Assembly (NCBI RefSeq): GCF_901000735.1
Contig: NC_081545.1
Location: forward strand, 10,587,973-10,651,972
DNA from: Corylus avellana
Taxonomy: Eukaryota; Streptophyta; Magnoliopsida; Fagales; Betulaceae
Length of the DNA: 64,000 nucleotides
Direction of reading: 5' to 3'
Within the stretch, counting starts at the first letter, position 1. The number at the start of each line of letters is the position of its first letter. The notes under the pieces were generated by a model. It made no database searches, was not told the origin of the DNA, and saw nothing but the letters and a program-made list of their open reading frames with translations. The translations under genes were made by a program, and so were the position numbers. Shown here piece after piece: positions 48,480 through 61,593 of this stretch.

Positions 48480-49245
48480 AAGATGCTACAAACTTAGGGT
48501 GAAATCGGCTTGCAAAGAAAGGGTGCCTAAGAGTTTATATACACATGGTCAATATTAGACTTAACACATGTGGGATACTAGGATCGTAACTGTTGGGAGA
48601 TAAAGCGGTTATAGAGTTTTTACCAAGAGTACATTAATAAACATAATTAAATACAACTCTATCTCAAAAGCTTAAGCTAAGGGGCTAAGGTCGCTAAGGT
48701 CCAGTTAGGTATATTAAGTACTATTTTCTTTTATATTTTCTCAATGTGAGACTCAATACTAACAAGTGCATTCACAACAATTTTCCCCCCACTTGTGAGT
48801 CTCTTCACATTGACCTAACTTCCCCTCGCTTGTGAGTCTTTCTGATATCACTTGTTGGAAGATAAAAAGATTATGAAGTTTTTACCAAGAGTACATTAAT
48901 ATATATAATTGAATACAACTGTAGCCCAAAAGCTCAAGCCAATGGGCTAAGGTCTAGTTAGGTATATTAAGAACCATTTTGTTTTATATTTTCTCAATGT
49001 GAGACTCAACACTCACAATATTATCGGTAGCCATTTCTCTTTTGGCAGCTCCACCCATCTATCAATATTCAACAACTTAATATTATGCTCATACATAGTA
49101 CCAAGACATTTAAATGACACAAACTTTAGGTAAAACTCACAATTGAAAACCAGCTTACAAGAGAAGAGTGCCCAAGAGTTTATATACGCATTGTCAAGAT
49201 TAGATTTAACCCATATGGAACACTAGAATTGTAACAGAAGAGTTT
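48480..49245. repeat. Direct repeats flanking the TRIM-like element
   Basis: 48480-48590 and 49105-49235 are similar: AAGAGTTTATATACACATGG with AAGAGTTTATATACGCATTG, and CACTAGAATTGTAAC with TACTAGGATCGTAAC. They bracket the TRIM-like unit, so this may be the decayed flank of a larger LTR element. Confidence 0.5.
48591..49016 (-). mobile_element. TRIM-like miniature LTR element
   Basis: Two direct repeats of about 178 and 165 bp (48591-48768 and 48852-49016) start and end TG/CA on the minus strand (TGTKAGTRTTGAGTCTCACA...CTTCCAACA). They enclose only about 83 bp. On the minus strand this core begins AGTGATATCAGAAAG, resembling the TGGTATCAGAGC primer-binding site, and contains a purine tract GTGGGGGGAAAA. 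No TSD was found. Confidence 0.5.
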
Positions 49246-49786
49246 AAACATTTGGCAAAATCCTATGAAGTCACATTTTTCTATAAAATGCCAAAGTAAT
49301 ATCCATTTTGTGCAAATCAAGCAAAGAGTTCATGTAGGCATTACACAACCCAATAGTAGGAAAAGAAAATCCATAATCCTGCATTCGAAAAAAAAAGTAT
49401 ATAAGGCGTAGAATGTGCAACATTTCTTCAAACAAGCTATAGGATACACCTATTGAATAAGATACAAGAAAATTAAAAAAAAAAAGAAGAAAAAGATACA
49501 AGAATGCCCCTCAAAATTGACTCCGTAGATTTGACTTTCTTATTTTTGGTGAGAATGTGGAGGATTATGGAATGGCTTTCGAGGGCATAGCAATGAGGTT
49601 TTTGACTCCTTACCCAGTTGAGAAACTTTTTTTATTTATTTTCTAAGCAAATTGAGAAAGGGTTACTTACAACCGCAAGCGGTGGAAAGCCTCAAAAGGA
49701 GGTGAAAAATTCTCTAAAAATTCTTTACTAGAGAGAAGGAGCTCCCCTCTCAAGGCTAATAGAGAAGTGACCAGTAACTTTTTAGA

Positions 49787-50030
49787 ATTGAGATCCCTTC
49801 TAATTGAGAAGATATTAGAAATTTTATAATTGTTAATTGTGGCCCTTCATTTTAAATCCAAATAGTTTATAAAATACAAGTTGATTTATATAACCGAGAC
49901 ATTAAATACTGGCTTTTGTTTCACTGAGGTTTAAATAATTTTATATACCATTGAATTTAAAATGAAGGGCCACGATTAACAATTGGAGAATTTCTAATTT
50001 TTTCCCAATTGGAGGGATCCGAATCCAACC
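49787..50030. mobile_element. MITE-like foldback element
   Basis: The left arm (GAGATCCCTTCTAATTGAGA...TTGTTAATTGTGGCCCTTCA) is mirrored by the right arm (TGAAGGGCCACGATTAACAA...CCAATTGGAGGGATCC) around an AT-rich core. The whole unit could fold into a long hairpin. TSD not resolved. Confidence 0.6.
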
Positions 50031-50039
50031 TTTTGCACC

Positions 50040-50304
50040 CAGTTTTTTTTTTTTTTTTTTTTTTCTAATTATGGTCCTTTTGAATCATGAGCAATATATA
50101 TTTCACTCTAAGGGGTAAGACGCTGAGCTTAGCTCAATCATAGTGAATTAGAAGGTAGTTGTGTGTAATTTTTAATTTTAATGTTTTAGATATTTGATAT
50201 ATTTAAAAAAAAAAAATACAAAAATACCTCATTCAAATTACCACCCCATCGTCAATGTATTTTTTAAACTACGAACTGTGTGAGTGTTCCACTTAAACTA
50301 CCAA

Positions 50305-50336
<32 letters not shown>

Positions 50337-51396
50337 CTATAAAATCCTTATATATATTAAAAATTGTTGTTTTAGTTTTTAGTTTTTAGTTTTTTTATTT
50401 ATTTATTATTTATTATTTTATTTATTTTTTATTCATAAACTTTACTTAGCCCTTCTAAAGTTCCATCACTTTTGTAATGTTCCATCAAAGTTAAAAAAAC
50501 TCTCAATTTAATATATCAAACATTCATTTTTTTTTTTTTTTGCAATATTATTTATCCGTTAAGGATGGAGGTTAAATCATACAACTAAACGGGTGAAATA
50601 GCCTTTATACCCCTAATAATTTTTTTAACATTTCAAAATCACCCTTAATTAAAATTAAAAAAGTGACCCGCCTTGGTGACCCAATGCGGGTCATGAGCTT
50701 GGGACCTAGTGTGGGTTAATGCGTATGAGCGTGGGTCGTGGGTGATCCGTTGAGGTCCGGCCCACGCGTGGAGGCTAGTAGTGACCCACGACAATGGGTT
50801 AAGCTGTGGGTAATTTGGAAATTTCAAATACATCCGTTACAATTTAGTAGAAAATCTTAACGAAGGGGTAACACCATAAAAAAAATAGAAGATCGATATA
50901 CTAAATTGTTACAAATCAGTATAAACACGTGGCGTTATTTTATATTAAAAAAATATGAGAAATGCTTGGCGTCAATATTTGACCCATATATATATATATT
51001 TTTTCCTATTCTATCTTATAAATCAACCATTAAATTTGTAGACTTATGTGAACTCTACACAAATCAATAATAAATCTCACAAATTTAATAATTGATCTAT
51101 TAAATTCATAAAAAAATATAAAAAAAATATGAGCCAAATATTAACACTCAAAAGTATGAAAACCATTTAAGGCCGAAACAAATGAATACGGGTTACTTGT
51201 CCTTCCAAGACACCTTCCAACGAGTTTCACCCGTACGGTTTGTTTCATCGACTGCCCATCGTGGCCTATACAATTTCTTTTATTTTTTATTTTTTAACAA
51301 AAATGACGAAAAATAGTGCAGAAGAGCCTTCTTGCAGGGGCTTCCACCGAGCCACCATGTGCCGCTTTTTCTTGGCCCTCGCCGTAACATCTGACT

Positions 51397-51433
<37 letters not shown>

Positions 51434-51440
51434 GTAATTT
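50040..51440. other. AT-rich spacer and RING1 upstream region
   Basis: T, A and TA runs dominate. No coding sequence is supported. A (TA)n tract at about 51398-51431 lies just upstream of the RING1 TATA box. Confidence 0.45.
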
Positions 51441-51442
51441 GG

Positions 51443-51450
51443 TATATAAA
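51443..51450 (+). promoter_or_regulatory. TATA box of the RING1 gene
   Basis: TATATAAA (in GGTATATAAAAAGAG) lies 143 bp before the ATG, leaving room for a start site near 51475 and a pyrimidine-rich leader of about 115 bases. Confidence 0.55.
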
Positions 51451-51592
51451 AAGAGAAAAGGCAGCCTAAAATCTCCCATCTCAGTCTCCTTCTCCTTCGT
51501 CTCTCTATTACTCTATTTCCAACAAAGACAAAAGCACGAAAGAGGAAACTCTCTCTCCCACAGAAACACTCTGTTTTCTCTGGGTAGTATCA

Positions 51593-54500
51593 ATGCCTGC
51601 ACAGAAGCGTTCTCTGTCAGAGAATCTGGACGATGAAGAGCATCATCAGCACCATGCCAAGCAATCTCGACCCGAACGAGAAGATGAGGATGGTAAAGAA
51701 GAAGAAGAACAGCGAGACGAAGAAAAGGAAGTAGAAGAAAAGGAAGATGAAGAAGAAGAAGAAGAAGGAGAAAAAGAAGAAGAACAAGATGGTGGTGGTG
51801 ATGGTGATGATGATGATGATGATGAAGTGGAAGATAAGCGACCTCAACAAAAGAAGAGACGGGAAGAAGAAGAAGAAAAAGATGATGAGGAAGAAGCAGA
51901 GGGTTACGTATCTTAACTCTCTCTCTTTCTATCTTTTGCTTTGTTTATCTATATGGGCTTGTATGGTGCAAAATTGAATCTTGTCTTCTGGGTCTTGCTT
52001 TGTTTTCACGATTAGCTCAAGCTGTTACTGTATTTTCAGATTCTGAGGGCAGCCCATCTTCTAGCTCCGAAGAAAAGCCCGAGTACTCTCTCTTTCTCTC
52101 TCTCATTGCTTTAATTTTCTTCTGTCTCTTGTTCACTGTGTAATTCTTATTATGATCGTGTTTGTATGTTTTGGGTACTTGTTAGTTGTAGATTTTGCTC
52201 GTTACGCAACTTCCGACGGCGCCTTTTGTTTTGGCTATTGATGGGTTTTCTTCTTGTTTATGGGGGCAATGTATTTTGATGAAGATGAATGTTATTGAAT
52301 TTGGCATTGATGTTTGTGGTTTGGTTCTGCTCGGTGTAATGCGTGAGAGATTGCTGCATGTCCGATCTGTTTCTTGCTTGCGTACCTGTTGCTCGGCCAT
52401 CTCGTTTGTTAATTTGTTTTACGTCTTTGATTGGTCGTGTACTCTTAGAATGATGCCCAGTTATTATTATGAGGCTACGAACTCTGATCGGTGACATGCT
52501 TGAAAGTTAATAGGCATATATGCTTGTAAGTTGTAACCAATTTTTTCTATTTTCTATTTTCTATTTTTTATTTTTTTATTTTTATTTTTGCTGAGCATGC
52601 CATCCATTGGTTTAATGGGGCTAATTAAGATTTGGAATATGTTTTTTTTTGTATCATCTTTAATGTTGGTGCCCACTTTTACAATTAGGCCATATGTCTA
52701 TGCTGCTGTTTCTTCATTTATCTGGAGTACTTATTTTGTATTCAAAGTCACACCATACACCATCTGGATTGGCTAGTCAACATGATTAAAGAATTCAGTA
52801 GCTGTTTATCCAAGTAATAGATATAACTGGATAATGTAACGAACTCCGTCGCAGTTTATCCAAGTGCTATATATCAGTAGGTAATTAGATATATCTGGAT
52901 ATATGTGTAACAGATTTCACTAGGTATTTCACGATAACGCTGACGTTGTGAACAGAATACTTATGATCCACATAAAAATGTGACTGGAAGCAAAGATTTG
53001 GAAGTTGTTAGTGGTAGTTGATTGATTTAATTTCAAGTTTGGAGTTTGGATTGTGGTAAGCTCATTAGAAATATTTTGATATTCCTTAGCCATAGCTCAT
53101 GACAATCTTCTATGCACTGTAGCCTATAAGTAAATAATTTGGGTTAAGAAGAACAACATACAAGCTTACCTTAAGACCAGAACTGGAGAAATTTTGCAAG
53201 ATATGCACCATAGAAGGTTGACATGAGGGAACTTTCCAGCCAATCAGGATAATTGGTGCCTTTGTCAGAAACCTAGGGCCTTGGCCCTTTAGTGAGAGAG
53301 AAGGGGAGAAGTTTAAGATCCTTTCTGACGAACAAGTTAGAATGTTTACCTTAACTAATAGATGCTTAGATACCCACAACTGAATCTGTAAGCGGCGCAG
53401 GGCAGGAGGATGATGGAGTATGTTTCCTCTTGTTGTTTCTTGGTGGTTTGTTTCTATCTCATATAGAAAATAAAAACACTTAATAATATTTCCAATAAAA
53501 GACACCTCACATTTTTGAGGAGGCAAGAATTGGATTTTTCCACTGTAACTGCAAAACAGCTAGTAGATGAGTGAGGCGTCTAGGATAGAGAAAGGATTTT
53601 CGCATTTCTTCTTATTTTTTTCGAAGATAGAGGCTTGTAGGAATGGTAGCATCTGACACTCCATTATCAAGGAGCCATCAATTTTCTCAACATCCAGCCA
53701 TTACAAACACAGAATTTTCTTTGAAGAACGATTTTTGTTTCTGTAATTTATAGATACAGCTAAGAGATTTACATATGTTTTTGCTTCAAAAAAGCTTGTT
53801 CATAATCAAACAAGCAGCCTGTATGGATTTTGTCTCAATGGCCTTTTTGTTTCTCTTGCAGATTTGTCTTTGTACAACTAGCAGACATCCGGAAAGAAGT
53901 GCAGTGTCCTATTTGTCTTGGTATGTTGTCTTTGAAATGAAAAAAATTAGTTTTAGGACATATATGTTGGTGTGTGTTTCCACCAGATACCGAAAAAAGA
54001 AGTGTTTCAACTAGATTCAATTTATAAAGTTGAACGCTTGTGCCCACAGATAGTTTTGTATATGGAAATATAAAATTAGGGAATATCATATTTAAGACAT
54101 ACCACATAGAAATGGGTCCTGTTATTATTATTATTATTATTTTAATGAATAAAATAGGTCCTGTTATTAGTGCTTCAGTTTGTTGATCTTGTATGTCTTG
54201 GTTACTTGAATCAGAACTTAGATGTTGTAGTTTAAAGGAACGATCAACGTACTATAACAATTATAACTGTACCAAATTTTTCCAGCTCCAACATTTTCAT
54301 GCTGAGGCGAGGTTCATGCCTATGTGGCTTAATAGGCATTCCCTGCAACATAGAAAATAAGTTGTGAATCTGTTTCTGTATTCTTCTAGGATCCAAGTAA
54401 TTAGGCTTCTACCATATCAAAAGATGATATAAACTGATCTGGGTGTTCTTCCTACCAGCATCAGCAAATGGTGTATTCTACTTAAGATCCAGTTTTCTAT

Positions 54501-55770
54501 GATCTGTCTTTTACTGGATGCGGACTATAGGCAATTTTCATAGTGATTCTTTCTTGGACTTTATTGCTCTTCTGTATTTTCAGTTGTAATTTCTTAAGAG
54601 GATTGTATATTTTCTTTTTCTGTACTTATTATTTAATTTCAGATAAAAGTTTTACATTACTAATAACAAAAAAAAAAAAAAAAAAGGGAATCATTCTCAG
54701 CCTCTATGGCGAATGAAAGTTACATATGTAGCCAATGGTCACTTGTTTTGGATTCCTATTTTAAGATACCACTTTGCAAAGGACAAATTCAGGTCAGTAA
54801 ATGTTCATCTAGTGCAACCATTTGGTGCCCACCATATGGTTAATCCTTTTGCTTTGGTATACAACCATCCAGTGAACCATGCATTTATGGTGAAGGATGA
54901 TTTTGATTCAAAAACATTGGTTGTATAATTTCAAGTTGAATGTAGAAGTGTGTTTAACTCAAACCAAAACTAACTCGAGGAAGGAATCATATGATTCCGT
55001 TTATTTGTAAACAGGTGAGAGGCCAACTAGGGCATGACTTGAGGTAGTGAGAAAGAACATGGTGGCTAATCATTTAGCATTTTTTTGGGGGCAAATAAAT
55101 GATAACAATAATTAAAGTAAGACATACAATAAGGTTAGGAACCCCAGCAGAAACAAAAGACCAGCAAGTACAATGTCACTGAAAAACAAAACAAATGGAA
55201 ATAGAGCAAAGACCCAGTTCAATAAAATTCTTGACCCGAAGGCTAAGAACAGGGCCGTGGATTAAACTAGCGGTTTGAGAGCAGTAGCTGAATGGATGGG
55301 ATCCTCTGTTGGGTTGGAGGAGAAATGGCCACTGCAAGAGTGAGCAAGAGAAGCTTGTTCATTGCAACAGATTTGGCCACACTAAGACGAGTGGGTCTTG
55401 GGCCACTGTGAGGGGAAACTACCACAAAAAAGGGTGTCATGAATGAAAGGTACCTTTTTACATTAAGGACAAGGACTCCGGCTGATGGGGCATCTTGAGA
55501 CAAAGGAATGAGCAGCTGTAAAATAGAGGCAAAAGGACAAGGAACTAGAAAGAAATAAAATATATTTTATTTGCCACCGTCCAAAGAGGGCAGTGGTTTG
55601 CCCTATTGAGATTTGGTATTGTAGCTTGGGCATAGTCACAACACAACCAAAAGAGGGAGGTTAGACCCCTGGAGATTGGGGAAGGCCAGGGGGTGGCAGA
55701 TCTAAGGGAGGAAGGCTAGATCTGAGGGAGGAGGTGTAGGATCTATGGGGTGGGCAAGATCTGAGGGAGA

Positions 55771-55801
<31 letters not shown>

Positions 55802-58800
55802 TCTCTTTTTTTGGGAGGGAGGGGGTGAGAGATGCAAGTGTGTGGCCTTGGCAGAACAGAAAAGTTGAGGGAGATTGTAACTAAATTTATGGTGCTAGAA
55901 TTTGACTTACTCTATTTAGTTAGATGTAATGATGAACTGATTCTAAATTTGATATGAATTTGTATCCCATTCCAGTTGAAAGACTAGGTGCGCTTATTCT
56001 TCTCCCCGAGCCACCCTCCAGTTGACTTTGTGCTGCATACCTTAGTTATGCTTAGCCTGATGTTTGGAGAAACTAGATTCTCTTTTACTTCTAGTTTATT
56101 TTTTGATAGGTCAATAACTTAGGCACCCCATGGAACTTGAACTCGCAACATTACCACTCAATTCTTATGGTGGGTGGAGATGCCATTTATTCCAAAGGCC
56201 ATTGGCTTTTCCTTCAATCTCTGATGCCACCTTGTGCTTTGATTTTGAGTAGTAAATTTGTATGGTAAAGCAGAGAGGGGTGCATCCCAAGTACATGGGA
56301 AGTATGCAAGGGAGACCCTTAAAAAAGAGAATGAAAACTATAGATTATTCTTTAAAGCATATAGCCACCTAAAAACGAACTTGAAAGAAGCAGTGTTTGG
56401 TGGGTCATCCCAGGTAAATAGGCAGTGTACAAGGGAGAACTCCCAAGCATAAGTCATCCATAAACAATTTTGAAAGGTAGACTCATGATTTGGACTTCTT
56501 TCTCATATCTCTTCACCCATTTTCAAATCTGTTAGTTTTTTATTTTTTATTTTTTTTGAATTTTAATCAAGTTAAAAACAATATCAATCTAGAAATGGAC
56601 TTTTCTCTTCTTATTATTATTATTATTATTGGCTAATTATACTTTTTTCTTTTTCAATTGGAATTTTTAATAACCACGTCAGGTGGATAATTCAGGAGGA
56701 AATCTGACTCATAATTGTGAGGTTCTTAACATCATGTGAAGTTCAGTATATAATTACTTTTTAGAAGTATGTATTAAACTTTATTTTTCAGGTCTAAGAG
56801 ATTGAGGAATGTTTAAGGTGGTGGTTTTCGACATATTGAAATGTAGTCGCCTTGAACAAAATTTGAAAACTGTTCCTTTTATTAATTATATTTATGTATA
56901 AAATTTCAACGAAGAGACCCTTTTAACTGAAAAGTTTTATGATTGCCTGGACTGGCTCAAAACACATGGAACACACAAAACCTGACAAATACCTGCGCCT
57001 GCACCCACTTGGAAGCAGCCACAGCCACAGCCACAGCCACAGCCACTGATCAGCTCTGGTTGGTCGGTGTGTAAAGACAGAATGGCAGTCTTACTCCTTT
57101 GCTCATGCTTTTACTTATTTATTTCATTACTGTAGATCTTTGTTTTTTTTTTCTGGACACAAATTGGGTAGTGTAGTTTTTTTCTTTCCCTTGCTATAGT
57201 GAATATTGAGCAACTTGAGTGACAAAGAAAACTTGAAACAAGGCTAAGAGGCAAAACTGCTATCTAGAGCAGAATAAAGAAAAAAAGACCTTTCTTGGTC
57301 TTTCAGAGAAGAATTAACAGAAGAATGTAGTTTCTCAATTTTTCTGGAGGAGATTGACAGAATAATAATTCACGAAGACCTTTCTCATAAGATTTTTCTT
57401 CCTTGTCAAATTCACTAATTTTATTAAATAATTTAAGAAACAGGAGCATTCAACTCCAGATAATTAAAATTTGTGAGAATTTTGTGTTGGATCTTTAAAA
57501 CAAATTCCTTTTACTTAAGCAGCTTTCAGAAGATTCATGTTAGAGTCGTCGAACTTAAATGAGGTCAGTCTTTCATAGAAATGTGGTAGCATCTGACCAC
57601 TTGTTTAAATTTCACATTGAATTCATGAGGGAATGTGCTCTCAGTAGTGATTGGTCATATCCATAATGTGCATAGTTCTATTCCTGAATCTTGCTTATTT
57701 TCTGTTATTCAAAATATGTATAAAATGGACCTGCTTCTGAAATTCTATTCATCCACGCCAAGCTCAAAGTGCCAGTCTGATGAGATAGATTTTAAGTTTG
57801 CATAAATTGAAAGAAAGGAAAAGGAGACTGAAGAAAAAAGGAAAATACATAGAACGAGGAGTTTCTCTAGGTTAAAAGGGTATGCTAATTTAACTTCATA
57901 TTCACACGGATTTCTGTTATAACTTATTTAATGCTATTCGTATATTGATTTTTGGAGTCCCTTTTGTTATAGAAGTTCTGATTGAAGTTCAGCAGCTATA
58001 TGAACATTTTTTTTCCTTACTCATTTGCACACTATATTCTGGTTGAGCAGCCAGTCCTAGGTTTTGTTAAAGAAGGAAACCATGATTCTACAGCTGATTA
58101 TATCCTTATATGCCAAATTATACTTTCTTTTTATCATCCGTGATTATTTTTTTAATCTGGTAAAAGAAACATTAATCATGTCTGTTGCCTGCACAGGAAT
58201 TATTAAGAAAACACGTACTGTAATGGAATGCCTTCACCGCTTTTGCCGGGAATGCATTGACAAATCAATGCGACTGGGGTAAGTATCATCTTTATTTGAT
58301 TCATGGTAGTAATAGCATCCGGATTTACTTGACATGACTCTTTTGGTTTCCTTTAGTAAATAACTGTACATTTAAATGTAAGTTAGAGATAGTATTGTTT
58401 AAATTGGTGCTTATTTTTCAGAAATAATGAGTGTCCTGCTTGCCGCACACATTGTGCCAGTCGACGTTCTTTGAGAGATGATCCAAAGTATGATACCCTC
58501 ATTGCAGCTTTGTATCCAGATATTGAGAAGTATGAAGAGGAGGTACCAGCTTATAGTTTGACTTTGTGGTTGAATGTATCTGATAGATTTTTTTTTTCTT
58601 GTTCTCTCCCCAAATCAAGCAGTAACTTGCTTAGTATCTAATCACAGGAATTAGCATTTCATGAAGAGGAGAAGACGCGCAATAAGCAGGTCAGATTCCT
58701 TGGTGAATGTATATCTGCATCTTGCTTGCAGATGCATGTGCATTTATTATTACTGCCCTGCTTTCGTACATGTTGCAGATCAATAATATTAAATTGAGGA

Positions 58801-61593
58801 AAAAGTACTTATTGCAGATTTTGTGTGGATAGCTTATGGGCCCACACAACCATGTCTATATATCTAAATGGGGTCACCACATTGATCATACTCATAGAAT
58901 TATTGATGAGAATATCAGTTTTGGATCACAAGAGTAGTTCTCCTTGTAACATGGATGCTCGACTCATTAAAAACCTTGCCCTTATTCTCTCTCTCTCTCT
59001 CTCAGTGAGCAATAAATGTTTGGCAAGGTCAGTGTCTACAATTAGATATTCCTTATATAAATTGTAGACACTGACCATGCCAAACATTTATTGCTCACTG
59101 CTTGACATTTTCTTTGTTCATCTCACTTTCTGACAATGTGATTTTACTTTTAAGCGTATGTTAACAGACAAATGTACTCCAAAAGGCATCCTGTTGTTTG
59201 AGGATCGGTGGATTAGTACATAATTTTGTTATCAATGTGTTCTAATGCGTTGTTGAACAGATTCAAGCCTCAATTGCCCAAATTGTTCAACGACAATCAG
59301 AAGCTTTAGTTAAAAGACGCACACTGGGTAGAGATGCAGCAAGTCCATTTATGACAAGATCGCAGCGTAATAATCGGATTACTCATCCAAGGAGACGAAA
59401 CTGCCGAGGCAATGAACTTCAAGGATCTGAGGACAATGAGGATGAAAATTACAATAAAGATTCATCTTCTGCTGATGAAAGATGTACAGAAGTCAGACAA
59501 AGAAGGCGCAAGAGACGAGCAGGAACCCGGTCTGCCCAGCCTTCTTCATCAGCAGCCAATTCAGATGTTGGATGCATTGAAAATGATTTGGAAGTCAGCA
59601 GAGAAAACAGAGGAATATCTCCTGGGCTCGTTTGGAACCCTGAACTGCTTGCTTGGGGCCGGGCTGGTACCCGGAGTCACACAAGGCATGGCAATTCTAG
59701 TGGTTGCAACAGTAAAAGTTCCCAAAATACTCGCTTGTCCAAGTTGGTTGATTATCTCCGGAGCTTAGAGGAAAACAACGATGAGGTAGAGATGGGTCTG
59801 TTGCACTGTATGTTTGAGTCATGTACAGGTCCATGGGTGTCAAGTTCCACCCATGGCTAAACAATACATCCAGGGAATGATAAAATAAAATTTTGTGAAG
59901 TCACTGGCTTTCAACTGAGCACGTAATGACCCAATTTGGGCTGCTATTACTTTTTTCTTGTAGTTTCACATCCTTTATTAAAGCTCTTCTTTGTTTGCAG
60001 CTAGATGTTCATCTCATGCTTATTTCTTTGGACAAACAAAGTACACCATGTTTGCAGCAGCCACACCTATGCTGTCGACCAAGTTTGTCTGTTAAACACC
60101 TATGTGAAGTAAGATTTCTGTCTCAGTACCTTACATTTTGTAAAAGGGAAATTCTGTGATGATCCTATAAAACTTTTCTACTTGAAGATGAGACATAATT
60201 CTTGAAAATGAAGCAACCTCCTTTATTTTTTTAATAAATAAAAGAACTTTATTAGATAAAGGAAGAAGCTCTAATATACAGCAAGTATATTGGAACAACT
60301 CTTTAAGAATTGCAATTTACTGTTGAGAAGATCTAAAAAATCATGACAAAACATGGAATAGATACCGCCTAAAGCAGTCATCCAATCATATAATGGTCTC
60401 TGAACTAAGGACTTGATCGCATACCAAGAAAACTCCATCAAAAGCCCTACCATTTATATCAGAGAAATTGCTTTTTGTCAAGTTTGCTATACATGCCAAA
60501 TTTCATTTCGATGTCATGCATTCTGTAATTGTAATAGTATACCACCTCGAACAAAGTAGTGACTCATGTAAAGCAGGTAAAACCTGACATTACTCCTGCT
60601 TTGCCTAGGCTTAGTGGGATACATTTAGGTCCAAGATACACTTGACTTGAGTTAGACCCTCTCTATCAATATACATAGATATAAATTAGCCTGGCCCATC
60701 CTACCCAAACAGGGAACTTGGAGAAAACAGTAAACACAACAATAACAGATGATTGGCAAGCAGTAGCACCATGATTAGGCAGATGCCTTTGCAGCTGTCA
60801 CATCATTAGTTGAGGGAGTTCAAAACTTGCCACAAAGCAATTCATGGCTTATAGCTGACTAACCCCAACCATGCACTTCTGAGACTTCTGGTTTTTTATT
60901 TATTTTTTGGTGATTTGCCAAGCGTGAGCTAGATTATAAAATGTTTTCTAAATTACAAGGATAACTTCTGATATGACACTTCTAAACGCTTTTTTCACAT
61001 GACAATGTTAGCATAATTCTCGTTTTCTTTGTCACATTTCAGCAGCCTCTCTCTAACTTTTGTGGTGCTTGTCTAATTTTTTAATGCATATGATACAGTA
61101 CATTGCTCGCCAAACGCCTTTGGAAGCTGAAGAAATTGAAATATTAGCTCTAAAAGTGCAAGAGGCCAGCGGGCTTAAAGCCAATCACATTTTGGAAGAT
61201 GCAGATGATGCAGATTGTGTGCCCATGCTGGTTGATCCATGTAAGGACCAGCTGCAGATTTTGGAAGAGCGAGAAACTTTGGCAGGGCTTAAAGCCAACT
61301 GCATTTCCGCCAGGAACCATTTGGTGAGTAACCATTTTCATATTCTCACATTGACTCTGCTTTACGAAATACTGAGCTAAACTCATTTATATATATTCAT
61401 ATGCTTTTCAAAAAATTGTAAATTCTTCATGTTCTTTTACAAAGAGATTAGGACTCCATTTTCTAACGACTCCAGCTAATTTTTCTGCAGATTGATACAG
61501 AATTCCTTTCCGTCGATCATTTATATAGTCGCTGAAATTATATTTTTTTTGCTCTTTCAGGTTTTGGTATACCGACGGAAGGAGATTGGTTAA
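51593..61593 (+). CDS. RING1A: Polycomb PRC1 RING-finger protein RING1, complete
   Basis: Ten exons give 515 residues: 51593-51902, 52040-52082, 53862-53920, 58197-58278, 58422-58542, 58648-58689, 59261-59785, 60001-60108, 61099-61323 and 61561-61593 (stop TAA). All introns are GT-AG. Residues 20-110 are a Glu/Asp/Lys-rich acidic region, followed by SPSSSSEEKPE. The C3HC4 RING has C133, C136, C149, H151, C154, C157, C169 and C172 in the order CPIC, MECLHRFC, REC, CPAC. A basic middle follows (QRRRKRRAG). The C-terminal RAWUL domain is about 395-515 (starting LDVHLMLISL, then YIARQTPLEAEEIEILA). Plant RING1 with BMI1 monoubiquitinates H2A and silences developmental genes in the nucleus. Intron 3 is 4.3 kb and interrupts the RING. 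RING1A versus RING1B is not resolved. Confidence 0.96.
57016..57046. repeat. (CAGCCA)n microsatellite in RING1 intron 3
   Basis: About five copies of CAGCCA within the 4.3-kb intron. Confidence 0.85.
59003..59100. repeat. Near-perfect foldback in RING1 intron 6
   Basis: The arms 59003-59043 and 59060-59100 (41 nt each) are reverse complements with one mismatch, around a 16-nt AT-rich loop. The arm begins CAGTGAGCAATAAATGTTTG. The RNA from either strand would form a nearly continuous 41-bp stem. It could be a young miRNA-like or siRNA-producing hairpin, or a minimal MITE. It does not match a miRNA I recognise. Confidence 0.85.

Noticed and set aside
51617..51850. Phe/Ile-rich minus-strand frame
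   Set aside because: It is the antisense shadow of the acidic GAA/GAT-rich first exon of RING1.
53110..53526. 138-codon minus-strand frame in RING1 intron 2
   Set aside because: No recognisable domain, antisense within an intron. Probably chance or an unrecognised repeat remnant.
55080..55600. Minus-strand frame and repeat-like text in RING1 intron 3
   Set aside because: No element ends, TSD or protein motif could be defined, so it is left as intron sequence.
60271..60453. 60-codon minus-strand frame in RING1 intron 8
   Set aside because: It faintly resembles non-LTR element text, but it is too short and no motif is decisive.
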